Source of the DNA: Haloprofundus halophilus
GTDB taxonomy: Archaea; Halobacteriota; Halobacteria; Halobacteriales; Haloferacaceae
Assembly (NCBI RefSeq): GCF_003439925.1
Contig: NZ_QQRR01000002.1
Location: 124,001-188,000 of the forward strand
Length of the DNA: 64,000 nt
Direction: 5' to 3'
Shown: positions 16,259 through 24,726 of the stretch, in pieces
Layout: the number at the start of each line of letters is the position of its first letter
Position numbering within the stretch: position 1 is the first letter of the stretch
The notes under the pieces: model-generated
Databases searched by the model: none
Told to the model about the DNA's origin: nothing
What the model saw: the letters and a program-made list of their open reading frames with translations, nothing else
Program-made: the position numbers and the translations under genes

Positions 16259-17950
16259 TCACTCCTCGCGCCGAAGCCGCTTCACCACGAACGCCGCTTC
16301 GAGTTCGCCGAGGAACTCGCCAAGGCGCGGTCCCTGCGTCTGGTCGAAGAAGAGCAGATAGCCCGCCTGGAACAGATCGCCGGTCTGCACGTCGTGCGCC
16401 TTCGCCGCCTCGTAGATTTCGCCCTGAATCTCCTCGCCGGTGTGGCCCTCTTCGACGAAGTCGGCGAGGTCCGAGAGCGCGGCGGCCACGTCGTCGTCGA
16501 GGTCCACCTCGGGCAGTTCCGTCTGGAGGCGGTAGTTGTACTCGTTGTCCATCCGCTCGGCCCACGTCCGGGCCTTCTCGACGCGCTCCATCGCGTCTTC
16601 TACGGCCCACTCGGGCGTCTCGTCGGTGATGTGACCCTCGTTCTTCGCCATCTGTACCCGGAGTTCGGGGTCGTCGACCATCCCCAGCACCGCGGCGAAC
16701 GTGTAGGGTAGGCGGACCCGGTCTTCGCGAACCTCGTCGACGAGGAGCGGGTATGCCCGGTCGGCCAGCGCCTCGATGTTCTCGTCGGTCTCCTCGCCGA
16801 AGTAGACGCGCTCGAAGCGGTCGAAGTCGTTGACGAGGAGGTCTAACCGGCGCAGGTCGAAGTCGCGCGCGCGGCGCGGATTGAGCGCGAAGAAGTACCG
16901 AAGCACCTCGGGTTCGGCGAGTTCCAGCACCTCGGCGACGGTGACGATGTTGCCCGCCGACGAGGAGAGCGGTTCGCCGTTGAGCGTGAACCACTCGTAC
17001 GTCATCGGCACCGGGGGTTCGATACCGAGGACGTTCCGCGCGATGTCCTCGCCGCTGGGCCACGAGCCCTCGGCGTGGTCCTTGCCGAACGGCTCGAAGT
17101 CGACGCCGAGCACCTGCCACTGGGCGGGCCACTCGAAGCGCCACGGGAGTTTCCCCTCGCGGAACGTCGCCGTCCCCTCGTGACCGCAGCCGGAGATGGT
17201 GTTGTCACCTGCGGTCATGTCGGTGCAGACGTAGTCGACGGTGCCGGCGTCGAGGTCGATGGCCGTGACGGTCTCGGTTATCTTCCCGCAGTTTCCGCAG
17301 ACGGGGTTGAACGGGACGTAGTCGTCGTCTACCTTGCTCTGGTACTCGGAGAGCACTTCTCGCGCGGTGTCGGCGTTTTCGAGCAGGTGCCGGACGACCG
17401 GTTCGAACGTGCCGTCCGCGTAGAGTTCGGTGTTCGATATCATCTCGACGGGGACCCCGAGTCGCTCGGCGTCGGCCTCGATGAGCGCCGCGAAGTGCGC
17501 CGCGTACGACTCGGCCTCGCCGAACGGGTCCGGAATGTCGGTGTACGGTTTACCCAAATTCTGACCGAGCGCGCCCGCGTCGACGTCGCCGAGACCGACG
17601 ATGTTCCCCTCCTTGTCGGCGAGCTTTCGGGGGAGCTTCCGGAGCGGGTCCTTGTCGTCGCTCGTGAACACCTGCCGGACCTCGTAGCCGCGCTCTCGGA
17701 GCACCTCCGCGACGAAGTAGCCGCGGAGAATCTCGTTGAAGTTGCCGAGATGCGCGACGCCCGAGGGCGAGATGCCGCCCTTGACGACGATGGGTTCGTC
17801 GGGGTCGCGCGCGAGAATCTCGTCGGCGACCTCGTCGGCCCAGAACGCGTGGTGGGCGTCGTCACCCTCTTCCCGCCCACCTTCGTCGTCGGCGGCGGTC
17901 GTCGGTTGGTCGTCGACGGTCGTCGGTTCGGTGTCGTCGTCGACGCTCAT
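16259..17950 (-). CDS. lysS: Lysine--tRNA ligase, class I
   Basis: A 563-residue archaeal class I lysyl-tRNA synthetase, which attaches lysine to tRNA-Lys in the cytosol. The class I signatures are present: the HIGH equivalent GVAHLGN at 65-71 and the KMSKS equivalent LSSSAGN. A zinc-binding segment CGNCGKITE with a second pair in YVCTDMTAGDNTISGCG lies mid-protein. The N-terminal ~35 residues are an acidic Thr/Asp extension. The start at 17950 overlaps the stop of the UMP kinase gene by 4 nt (ATGA), so the two genes are cotranscribed and likely translationally coupled. A longer in-frame extension upstream is not coding. Confidence 0.96.
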   Translation of the reverse strand: MSVDDDTEPTTVDDQPTTAADDEGGREEGDDAHHAFWADEVADEILARDPDEPIVVKGGISPSGVAHLGNFNEILRGYFVAEVLRERGYEVRQVFTSDDKDPLRKLPRKLADKEGNIVGLGDVDAGALGQNLGKPYTDIPDPFGEAESYAAHFAALIEADAERLGVPVEMISNTELYADGTFEPVVRHLLENADTAREVLSEYQSKVDDDYVPFNPVCGNCGKITETVTAIDLDAGTVDYVCTDMTAGDNTISGCGHEGTATFREGKLPWRFEWPAQWQVLGVDFEPFGKDHAEGSWPSGEDIARNVLGIEPPVPMTYEWFTLNGEPLSSSAGNIVTVAEVLELAEPEVLRYFFALNPRRARDFDLRRLDLLVNDFDRFERVYFGEETDENIEALADRAYPLLVDEVREDRVRLPYTFAAVLGMVDDPELRVQMAKNEGHITDETPEWAVEDAMERVEKARTWAERMDNEYNYRLQTELPEVDLDDDVAAALSDLADFVEEGHTGEEIQGEIYEAAKAHDVQTGDLFQAGYLLFFDQTQGPRLGEFLGELEAAFVVKRLRREE

Positions 17951-18666
17951 CGCTGGGACCAGTACGTCGGTTCGGTGCCCGCGCCCGCGGGAACGATGTC
18001 GGTCCCCTCGTGGTCGCCGCGGAGCACCGCGCGTTCGAGTCGCTGCGGTTCGGTGCCGTCGAGGACGATGGTGCGCATCCCGGCGCGTTCGATGAGTTTC
18101 GCCGCCAGCAGGTCGACCGGTGCGGAGGAGCCGGCGTCGGTGCTCATCGGCGCGATGACGCCGACCAGTTCCTCGGGCGTGAGCTCCTCGAACTTCTCGG
18201 CGCCGTCGTCGCTTCGGGGGTCGGCGCTGTAGACGCCGTCGACGCTCGTCGCGTAGACGAGCAGGTCCGCGTCGACGTACTCGGCGAGCGCCGCGGCCAC
18301 CGCGTCGGTGGTCTGTCCGGGGACGACGCCGCCCATCACGGAGATGTCGCCGCGACGGATGGCCTCGCCCGCGTCCTCGTAGCTGTGCGCCGGAGCGGGG
18401 TTGACGCCCGCGCCGAGGCCGGCGATGAGCAGGCGCGCGTTGATGCGCGTCACGTCGATACCGATCTGGTCCAACTGGACCTCGTTCGCGCCCAGGCCGC
18501 GCGCGGCGTCGATGTACTCGCGAGCGACTCCGCCGCCGCCGACGACGGTGCCGAGTTCGCAGCCCTCGCGGGCGAGTGACTCGATTGCGGCGGCGTGGGC
18601 CTCGACCCGGCGGGCGTCGAGCTCCGGCGCGAGGACGCTTCCGCCGATAGAAATGACGACTCTCAT
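17947..18666 (-). CDS. pyrH: Uridylate (UMP) kinase
   Basis: A 239-residue amino-acid-kinase-fold enzyme that phosphorylates UMP to UDP in pyrimidine synthesis. It has the N-terminal VISIGGSVL phosphate-binding strand, the GGGGVAREYI glycine loop, the LDQIGIDVTRINARLLI helix typical of archaeal PyrH, the DADLLVYATSVDGVYSADP nucleotide site, and the C-terminal TEPQRLERAVLRGDHEGT motif. Its length fits the archaeal family. It overlaps lysS by 4 nt and is divergent from the MoaE fusion gene. Confidence 0.96.
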   Translation of the reverse strand: MRVVISIGGSVLAPELDARRVEAHAAAIESLAREGCELGTVVGGGGVAREYIDAARGLGANEVQLDQIGIDVTRINARLLIAGLGAGVNPAPAHSYEDAGEAIRRGDISVMGGVVPGQTTDAVAAALAEYVDADLLVYATSVDGVYSADPRSDDGAEKFEELTPEELVGVIAPMSTDAGSSAPVDLLAAKLIERAGMRTIVLDGTEPQRLERAVLRGDHEGTDIVPAGAGTEPTYWSQR

Positions 18667-18823
18667 TGCAACCGGGTTGCTGGGATTCGGTCTTAAGGGT
18701 TATCAACTCCGCCACGTTCCGCGGTGCGAGAACACCCGTCTCGCGTGGTGTCGGTTCGCCCCCGAGCGTCGTCGACGCCTCGCTGAGCAACACTAAAGCC
18801 GTTCGGTCCCCCGTCTTCCGGGT

Positions 18824-19615
18824 ATGCGCACACTCTGCGTCGTCGGTCCGGGCGCAACGACGCTCACCGAGCGACTCGCCGCGCGACTCGACGGCCGCGT
18901 CGCGACGGTCGAACGGCTCCCCGACGGCAGCGACCCCGCACCCGACTCGGCGGCGTCGTACGGTCTCTCCGACGACGGCGTCTGGGTCGGCGCGGGCCGC
19001 GACCGCTCGCGCGACGAACTGCTCGACCACCTCGCCACCGACTACGACTTCGCGCTCCTCGCCGGGTTCGAGTCGAATCGTCTACCGACGGTGGTTCTCG
19101 GCAGCGAGTCGGCGCCTGACGACAGTTCGCGCGCTCCGCTTCTCTCGGCACGGTCGCTCGACGAGGTCGACCTCGACGACCTCAGTTCCCGTATCGAGGC
19201 GCTCGAACCGTACGTTACGCTGGAATCACTGGTCGAGCGGGTCAAGCGGGACCCGCGCGCCGATCGCGCCGGTGCGATTGCGACGTTCACCGGTCGCGTG
19301 CGGGCGAAGGACGCGGACGACGACCCGCGGACGACGCGGCTGACGTTCGAGAAGTACGAGGGCGTCGCCGAGGAACGACTCTCCGAGATCAGACGCGACA
19401 TCGAAGCCCGCGACGGGGTCGAACGCGTACTGATGCACCACCGAACGGGCGTCATCGAAGACGGCGAGGACATCGTCTTCGTCGTCGTCCTCGCCGGCCA
19501 CCGAACCGAGGCGTTCCGCGCCGTCGAAGACGGCATCAACCGTCTGAAGGACGAGGTCCCCATCTTCAAGAAGGAGACCACAGTCGAGTCGGACTTCTGG
19601 GTTCACGACAGATAG
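18824..19615 (+). CDS. moaE: MobB-like/MoaE fusion, molybdopterin synthase catalytic subunit
   Basis: A 263-residue fusion. Residues ~130-263 are MoaE, which with MoaD inserts sulfur into precursor Z to make molybdopterin: RAGAIATFTGRVRAKD, LTFEKYEGVAEERL, VLMHHRTGVIEDGED, GHRTEAFRAVEDGI and the active-site lysines in PIFKKE (249-250). Residues 1-~95 look like a MobB-type GTP-binding domain, but the P-loop reads VVGPGATTLTERL and lacks the Walker A lysine, so nucleotide binding is doubtful. Such MobB-MoaE fusions occur in haloarchaea. Divergent from pyrH; gap 18667-18823. Confidence 0.92.
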   Translation: MRTLCVVGPGATTLTERLAARLDGRVATVERLPDGSDPAPDSAASYGLSDDGVWVGAGRDRSRDELLDHLATDYDFALLAGFESNRLPTVVLGSESAPDDSSRAPLLSARSLDEVDLDDLSSRIEALEPYVTLESLVERVKRDPRADRAGAIATFTGRVRAKDADDDPRTTRLTFEKYEGVAEERLSEIRRDIEARDGVERVLMHHRTGVIEDGEDIVFVVVLAGHRTEAFRAVEDGINRLKDEVPIFKKETTVESDFWVHDR

Positions 19616-19733
19616 CCGCTACTTTCGTGTCGAGGCAACATTCTCCTCGTTCGACCACTGTTTCGGGGCGGTTGGGAGTGCTAAAAGCCGCTATTGTCGC
19701 CCGTAAACGGTCCAGCAACCAGCTAATCTGACC

Positions 19734-19743
19734 TTTCTTTTTT
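19734..19743 (+). terminator. T-rich tract, probable transcription stop
   Basis: TTTCTTTTTT lies about 120 nt after the moaE stop in an AT-rich pocket; archaeal RNA polymerase terminates on such tracts. The adjoining GTATTATAGATATCG could also act as box A for rightward transcription toward 19922. Confidence 0.4.
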
Positions 19744-19921
19744 GTATTATAGATATCGAATAATAGGCTCAAAACCACTTGTAAAAGTTCTAAGGGGCTG
19801 AAAAAACGTCGTAAAACGAATCCTTTGCGTCGCTTCAGCCTGAAAGAGGCCGAACTGTGGCTAACGTTCCTGCCTTTATAACATCTCTACCGGCCATGTG
19901 GTGAACGAGGTCAGAACGAAA

Positions 19922-20170
19922 ATGAGCGCAACAGCAAACCCCTCCACCGACGGACGCTCGAAAGAGACCCGACTCAAGCAGTATCTCGTCGAGAAAGCCC
20001 AAGACGGGGAACTGTACTTCAAGGGTAAGTTCATCGCGGACGAGGTCGGTCTCTCGCCCAAAGAGATCGGCGCGCTGATGGTGAAACTCCGCGACTCTAC
20101 CCACGAGCTCACCATCGAGAAGTGGTCGTACACGAGCGCGACCACCTGGCGCGTCGCCCCCACCTCGTAA
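19922..20170 (+). CDS. DUF7123-like small haloarchaeal protein (winged-helix-like)
   Basis: An 82-residue protein strongly resembling a conserved haloarchaeal family: SKETRLKQYLVEKAQDGELY, FKGKFIADEVGLSPKEIGAL, MVKLRDSTHELTIEKWSYTS, ending TTWRVAPTS. The pattern (helix, helix-turn-helix, two-strand wing) suggests a small DNA-binding domain, but no function is established. The start at 19922 gives the family-like MSATANPST; 8 residues of in-frame extension to a GTG at 19898 are possible. The long AT-rich upstream region (19720-19900) holds several box A candidates. Confidence 0.85.
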   Translation: MSATANPSTDGRSKETRLKQYLVEKAQDGELYFKGKFIADEVGLSPKEIGALMVKLRDSTHELTIEKWSYTSATTWRVAPTS

Positions 20171-20304
20171 GCGTAACACCCCGGTCCCCGCGACCCGTTT
20201 CGGCGACGGTCCTCGCCTTTCGACACCGCTCGCGAACCATGCAACTCCTTCGTCTCCGGACGACGGCGGCCTACTTCCCACCACTCCGCTGACGACACGC
20301 ACCG

Positions 20305-20376
20305 CCTCTCCCGTCGCCGATACACGCACTTCTCCCGACGCTGATACACGCACCTCTCCCGACGCCGACACACCCG
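20305..20376. repeat. Three tandem 24-bp repeats
   Basis: Units begin at 20305, 20329 and 20353, each close to CCTCTCCCGACGCCGATACA plus CGCA, with 2-5 differences per pair. 24 bp keeps frame. The array lies in the 274-nt gap between the DUF7123-like gene and the M50 protease gene and is not inside a credible coding frame. Confidence 0.75.
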
Positions 20377-20444
20377 GCGTCGTCGGGCCTTCGTCGGCAT
20401 CGACACCGGATTTATACTCCTCTGTGCGGTAGACGTAGTATCAG

Positions 20445-21605
20445 ATGGACGAGGCCGATAGCCCTCCGTACGGCCCCGCGGCCGCCCCCGCAGACGGTCC
20501 CTCGCTCGAACAACTCGGCTCGGTGTTCTACGTTCGTGAGGTACGTACGGACGACGAAAGACTGCTGTACTACGGCGAGTCGCTCGTCTCGCGCCGCTCG
20601 CTGCTCGAAGAGGTCTGGCCTTCGTTCCGACAAGCGGGCTACGACGTTCGGCTCGCACGGACGAACGACGGACTCGACGTGCTCGTCGCCGAACCCCTCT
20701 CGGTCGGCCTCGAGGGCGTCCCCTGGAAGAACCTGTTGCTGTTCGTCGCGACCGTCACCTCGACGCTGTTCGTCGGCGCGTACGCGTGGTACTACATCCC
20801 CGTAAGCCAGATTCAGGAGAACCCGCTGGTCGCGCTCGAAGCGTGGCCCTTCACTGCCGCCGTGCTCGGCGTCCTCTGCGCGCACGAACTCGGCCACTAC
20901 GTGATGGGTCGCTACCACGGCGTCGACGTCTCGCTGCCGTATCTCATTCCCTTTATCTTCCCGTTCGGCACGATGGGCGCGATAATCCGAATGCGCGGGC
21001 AGATGCCCGACCGGAAGGCGCTGTTCGACATCGGCGTCGCCGGGCCGCTCGGCGGGTTGGCGGCGACGGTTCTCGTCACCGCTATCGGCCTGTCGCTCGA
21101 CCCGATCACGATTCCCGAGCGCGTGTTCGTCGGGAGCACCGAGGTCATCCAGTTCAACAACCCGCTGCTGCTGGACCTCATCGCGACGTTCCTCGGCCAA
21201 CCGAGCGACTACAGCTATCCGCAGACGGTGAACCCGGTCATCATCGGCGGCTGGGTGGGGATGTTCTTCACCGTGTTGAACCTCTTGCCGGTCGGTCAAC
21301 TCGACGGCGGCCACATGGTCCGCGCGATGCTCGGACGGAGACAGGAGACCGTGGCGACGCTCGTTCCGCTCGGCCTGTTCGGCCTCGCGGGCTACCTCTA
21401 CTACGTTCGCGACCTCGGCCTCCAGGAGTCTGTCGGCCTGTGGGCCTTCTGGGGGCTGTTCTCGCTGTTCATCGCCATCAACGGCCCCGCCCACCCCATC
21501 GACGAGTCCGGTATCGGCTGGAAGCGACAGCTCGTCGGCGTGTTCACCTTCGCGCTCGGCCTGCTGTGTTTCATGCTGGTGCCGATTCAGCTGATGAGCG
21601 CGTGA
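20445..21605 (+). CDS. Site-2 protease family (M50, EGY-like) metalloprotease
   Basis: A 386-residue intramembrane protease. An N-terminal soluble domain (~1-90) is followed by about seven membrane spans. Zinc site: CAHELGHYVMGR with HELGH at 147-151; third ligand in NLLPVGQLDGGHMVRAM. It also carries the GVAGPLGGLAATV loop, and the overall layout resembles EGY1-type chloroplast S2P homologues rather than the PDZ-bearing S2P at 14.3 kb. The likely role is regulated proteolysis of membrane proteins. Convergent with the thiL gene 42 nt away. Confidence 0.93.
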   Translation: MDEADSPPYGPAAAPADGPSLEQLGSVFYVREVRTDDERLLYYGESLVSRRSLLEEVWPSFRQAGYDVRLARTNDGLDVLVAEPLSVGLEGVPWKNLLLFVATVTSTLFVGAYAWYYIPVSQIQENPLVALEAWPFTAAVLGVLCAHELGHYVMGRYHGVDVSLPYLIPFIFPFGTMGAIIRMRGQMPDRKALFDIGVAGPLGGLAATVLVTAIGLSLDPITIPERVFVGSTEVIQFNNPLLLDLIATFLGQPSDYSYPQTVNPVIIGGWVGMFFTVLNLLPVGQLDGGHMVRAMLGRRQETVATLVPLGLFGLAGYLYYVRDLGLQESVGLWAFWGLFSLFIAINGPAHPIDESGIGWKRQLVGVFTFALGLLCFMLVPIQLMSA

Positions 21606-21647
21606 GAGTCCGAGAGCCGGGGAGCCGAGACGCTCGCGTCGGCGGCG

Positions 21648-22529
21648 CTACGCCGAGTGCGTGTACCCGCGGTCCGGAAGCGACTCGTCGTCGAGTGTTA
21701 CCCCCGCACTCGACTCGGTGGCGCGTCCGATGCGTGCGACCGGCACCGGTGAAGCCGACGTCGCGCGGTCGAGCGCGGACTCGGGGAGCGTGAACACCAA
21801 CTCGAAATCCTCGCCGAAATGAAGCGCCGACTCCCAGTAGTCGCTCTCACCGTCGGTCGCGTCCTCGACGGCGGTGTCGACCGGAATCGGCGCGGAGTCG
21901 AGCGCGAACCCGCAGTCGCTCGCCTCCGCCAGCTGGTGGACCGACCGCGCGAGCCCGTCGCTCGAATCCATCATCGCCGTCGCGTAGTCGGCGAGTACCG
22001 CGCCCGCGGTCACACGCGGTTCGAACCGGAAGAGGTCGTTGCCCCGCTCGATGTCGCCGCGCTCGAAGGAGCGAAGCGCGGCCGCCGACCGCCCCAGCGT
22101 GCCGGTGACGCAGAGCAGGTCGCCCGGCTTCGCGCCGGACCGAAGCACCGGGTCGTCCGTCCGGCCGATGGCCGTCGTCGCCGTCGTGAACTCGTCGTGC
22201 GTGTCGAGGTCGCCGCCGACGTACTCGGTGCCGACGAGTTCGCAGACGTCGCGGGCCCCGCGGACGAACGCACCCAGTTCGTCCTCGTCGAACGTGGGCG
22301 CGGCGTACGCGGCGACGGCCGCCACGGCGTCCGCGCCCATCGCGGCGACGTCAGAGAGCGACGCGCCGACGGACCGCCACCCGGCGGTGTAGCGCGTCGT
22401 TCCCGCCGGGAAGTCCGTCGTTTCGTGGAGCATGTCGGTCGTCACGACCAGTCCGTCGACGACTGCGGCGTCGTCACCGGCCGCCGGGAGTTCCGCCGCC
22501 AACGTTCGCAGCGCCGTCCGCTCGTCCAT
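21648..22529 (-). CDS. thiL: Thiamine-monophosphate kinase
   Basis: A 293-residue PurM/ThiL-fold enzyme that phosphorylates thiamine phosphate to the active diphosphate. Key segments: PAAGDDAAVVDGLVVTTDML (metal-binding Asp pair), SVGASLSDVAAMGADAVAAV, EYVGGDLDTHDEFTTATTAIG, and MMDSSDGLARSVHQLAEAS. The N-terminus is slightly short compared with bacterial ThiL but retains the first Asp cluster. The ATG at 22529 is preferred; the upstream extension is Arg-rich. Divergent from the membrane protein at 22703. Confidence 0.94.
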   Translation of the reverse strand: MDERTALRTLAAELPAAGDDAAVVDGLVVTTDMLHETTDFPAGTTRYTAGWRSVGASLSDVAAMGADAVAAVAAYAAPTFDEDELGAFVRGARDVCELVGTEYVGGDLDTHDEFTTATTAIGRTDDPVLRSGAKPGDLLCVTGTLGRSAAALRSFERGDIERGNDLFRFEPRVTAGAVLADYATAMMDSSDGLARSVHQLAEASDCGFALDSAPIPVDTAVEDATDGESDYWESALHFGEDFELVFTLPESALDRATSASPVPVARIGRATESSAGVTLDDESLPDRGYTHSA

Positions 22530-22702
22530 GCTCGGCCTTTCGGCGTCGGCGCGAAAAAGCCACCGAGGCGTCCGGCGTCGCGTTCTCGTGCGAGTCGATC
22601 GCACAGTACCACGGCTACCGCGTCGGAAGCGAGGCGTAAGTTATCGCTACCACTGCTGTCGGTTCCGGTGGCTTAATGCCGGCAGTTGACGTTCGGGTTG
22701 AT

Positions 22703-23728
22703 ATGTCTACGGAGAACCTCCGGGCCACCGTGCTCGGCTTCGCCGGTGCGTTGGTGGTGTTCGCGGTTCTCTTCTCGTTCATCGGCGTCGACGACCTCGC
22801 CACGCAGTTACAGAACGCCGACATCCGGTTCGTCGCCCTCGTCGTCGTCGCGACGCTCGGTTGGCTGTTCGCGTGGGGGCTGTCGCTTCGGACCGTCCTC
22901 TCGGTGCTCGGCGTGGAGATTTCGGCGCTGAAGTCGTTTCTCGTCTTCTCGGGTGCGATGTTCTCGAACAACATCACGCCGTTCGGACAGGCCGGCGGCG
23001 AACCGGTGACGGCGCTACTCATCTCGCAGACCTCCGACGCCGAGTACGAGACCGGCCTCGCAGCCATCGCCAGCGTCGACACGCTCAACTTCGTCCCGTC
23101 GATAACGCTCGCGCTCGCGGGTGCCGTCTACTTCGCGACGGAGACGACGCTCGGACAGAACCTCGAACTGGCGGTCATCGCCGTTGTCGTCCTCGCGACG
23201 GCGGTCCCCGGCCTCGTCTACGTCGGGTGGCAGCGGCGGTACCAACTCGAACACAAAGCCGTCAGCGTGCTCACGCCCGTCATCCGACGCGTCGCCGATT
23301 TCGTCCCGCGGATTTCGAAACCGACCGCGGAGAGCATCGAGGGGCGTATCAGTCGCTTCTTCGCCGCCATCGAACGCGTTGCGACGAACCCTCGCGGGCT
23401 GCTGCTGGCCGTCTCGCTCTCGGCGGCCGGCTGGCTCGCACAGATGCTCGGTCTCTGGCTGGCGTTCCACGCCGTCGGCACGCCCGTCTCGCCGTCGATT
23501 ATGCTGTTCGTCGTCCCGATCGGGGCTATCGCGGGCGTGACACCGCTCCCCGGCGGCGCCGGCGGCATCGAGAGCGTTCTCCTCGTGCTCCTGCTGGCCG
23601 CGACGGGCCCCGCCGTCACGCAGTCGGCGATTCTGGCGGCCATCGTCATCTACCGCGGTGCGGTGTATTGGCTGCCGACGCTCATCGGTGGCGTCGTCGT
23701 CAGCGTTCTGGGTCTCAACAGCGCCTGA
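22703..23728 (+). CDS. UPF0104/lysylphosphatidylglycerol synthase-like membrane protein
   Basis: About 341 residues with eight or so membrane spans, of the AglD-like/LPG synthase TM superfamily. Family marks: SNNITPFGQAGGEPVTALL (the SxxxPxxxGG-like motif), a central charged loop around RISKPTAESIEGRIS, and MLFVVPIGAIAGVTPLPGGA with GGIESVLL near the end. Members in haloarchaea may act in lipid-linked sugar or phospholipid modification or flipping. Two starts are possible: 22703 (MSTENLRATV) or 22676 (MPAVDVRVDM). I prefer the first, with TTAAT at about 22671-22676 as box A. Exact substrate unknown. Confidence 0.85.
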   Translation: MSTENLRATVLGFAGALVVFAVLFSFIGVDDLATQLQNADIRFVALVVVATLGWLFAWGLSLRTVLSVLGVEISALKSFLVFSGAMFSNNITPFGQAGGEPVTALLISQTSDAEYETGLAAIASVDTLNFVPSITLALAGAVYFATETTLGQNLELAVIAVVVLATAVPGLVYVGWQRRYQLEHKAVSVLTPVIRRVADFVPRISKPTAESIEGRISRFFAAIERVATNPRGLLLAVSLSAAGWLAQMLGLWLAFHAVGTPVSPSIMLFVVPIGAIAGVTPLPGGAGGIESVLLVLLLAATGPAVTQSAILAAIVIYRGAVYWLPTLIGGVVVSVLGLNSA

Positions 23729-23820
23729 CCGCCGCTCGTACCGGGACCGAAAAGCCCGCTGGATAGGGGCGACGACGCCAATACGATGCTTTTAAACAGC
23801 GCTACGCAGAACTCGTAGCC

Positions 23821-24276
23821 ATGGTAACCCTCTATGACGTTCCGGCGGACGACCTCATTCAGGAGGTCGCCGACCGACTCGAGGACCGCATCGAACAGCC
23901 CGACTGGATTCAGTTCGCCAAAACCGGCTCGAGCCGAGAGCTCCCGCCCCAGAACGACGACTTCTGGTTCGTTCGCGCGGCCAGTGTCCTCCGGAAACTC
24001 GCCACGAAGGGTCCGTTCGGCGTCGAACGTCTCGCCGTCGAGTACGGCGGCCGCAAGCGCGGATCGACGCGCTACCGCGTCGCCAAAGCTCACACCGACA
24101 CCGGCAGCAAGAAGATCATCCGCGTCATCCTCCAGCAACTCGAAGAAGAGGATCTCGTCGAGAGCGCCGGCGGCGACGGCCGGCGTATCAGCGACGAGGG
24201 CCGCGCGTTCCTCGACGACGCCGCCGCCTCGGCCTTCGAGTCGCTCGACCGTCCGGAACTCGAACGCTACGCGTAG
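23821..24276 (+). CDS. rps19e: 30S ribosomal protein S19e
   Basis: A 151-residue archaeal/eukaryotic-type small-subunit protein needed for 40S/30S maturation. It begins MVTLYDVPADDLIQEVADRL and contains WFVRAASVLRKLATKGPFGV and the YGGRKRGSTRYRVAKAHT basic rRNA-binding loop, then KIIRVILQQLEEEDLVES. Full length. GCTTTTAAAC at about 23789-23798 is a good box A, about 25-30 nt upstream, indicating a near-leaderless transcript. It is followed by the PDCD5-like and PP-loop genes in the same direction. Confidence 0.97.
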   Translation: MVTLYDVPADDLIQEVADRLEDRIEQPDWIQFAKTGSSRELPPQNDDFWFVRAASVLRKLATKGPFGVERLAVEYGGRKRGSTRYRVAKAHTDTGSKKIIRVILQQLEEEDLVESAGGDGRRISDEGRAFLDDAAASAFESLDRPELERYA

Positions 24277-24363
24277 AGGATACACACGCTTTTTCAGAGG
24301 TTCGAGACCGCCAGCCGTCTGGCTGTCCGTAATCGTTTTCTGCCGCGCGCGAAAAGTTCGTGT

Positions 24364-24726
24364 ATGAGCGGAAATCCCGACGACGAACGGCTCGACGAAC
24401 TCCGTCGAGAACGCCTGCAGGAGCTCCAAGACCAAGCGGAAGGCCAGCAGCAACAGCAAGGCAACGAGGAAGCCCAGCAAGCCGCCGAGGAGCGCGCACA
24501 GGCGCAGAAAGACGCGATTCTGCGCCAGTATCTCACCGACGGCGCGCGGCAGCGTCTCAACGCCGTCCAGATGAGCAAACCCGACTTCGCCGAACAGGTC
24601 GAACAGCAGCTCGTCGCGCTCGCACAGAGCGGCCGCATACAGTCGAAAATCGACGAAGAGCAGATGAAACAGCTGTTGAAGGAACTCCAGCCCGACAAGA
24701 AGCGCTTCAACATCCGCCGTCGCTGA
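24364..24726 (+). CDS. DNA-binding protein of the PDCD5/TFAR19 family
   Basis: A 120-residue helical protein: an acidic, Gln-rich N-terminal helix ([20 protein letters not shown]) followed by the PDCD5 core [40 protein letters not shown] and the C-terminal [18 protein letters not shown]. Archaeal homologues sit next to S19e in many genomes, as here. The molecular role in archaea is unclear; nucleic-acid binding or chaperone assistance has been proposed. Its stop shares one base with the start of the PP-loop gene (TGATG), indicating coupling. Confidence 0.95.
   Translation: MSGNPDDERLDELRRERLQELQDQAEGQQQQQGNEEAQQAAEERAQAQKDAILRQYLTDGARQRLNAVQMSKPDFAEQVEQQLVALAQSGRIQSKIDEEQMKQLLKELQPDKKRFNIRRR

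Noticed and set aside
14807-16711. Long plus-strand frame of 634 codons opposite the S2P gene
   Set aside because: Arg/Val-rich mirror frame of a high-GC gene; no domain, and the opposite strand encodes a clear M50 protease.
16259-19030. A 923-codon open frame extending lysS far upstream on the minus strand
   Set aside because: The extra N-terminal part is Arg/Pro-rich and antisense or out of frame to pyrH and moaE; the canonical LysRS start is at 17950.
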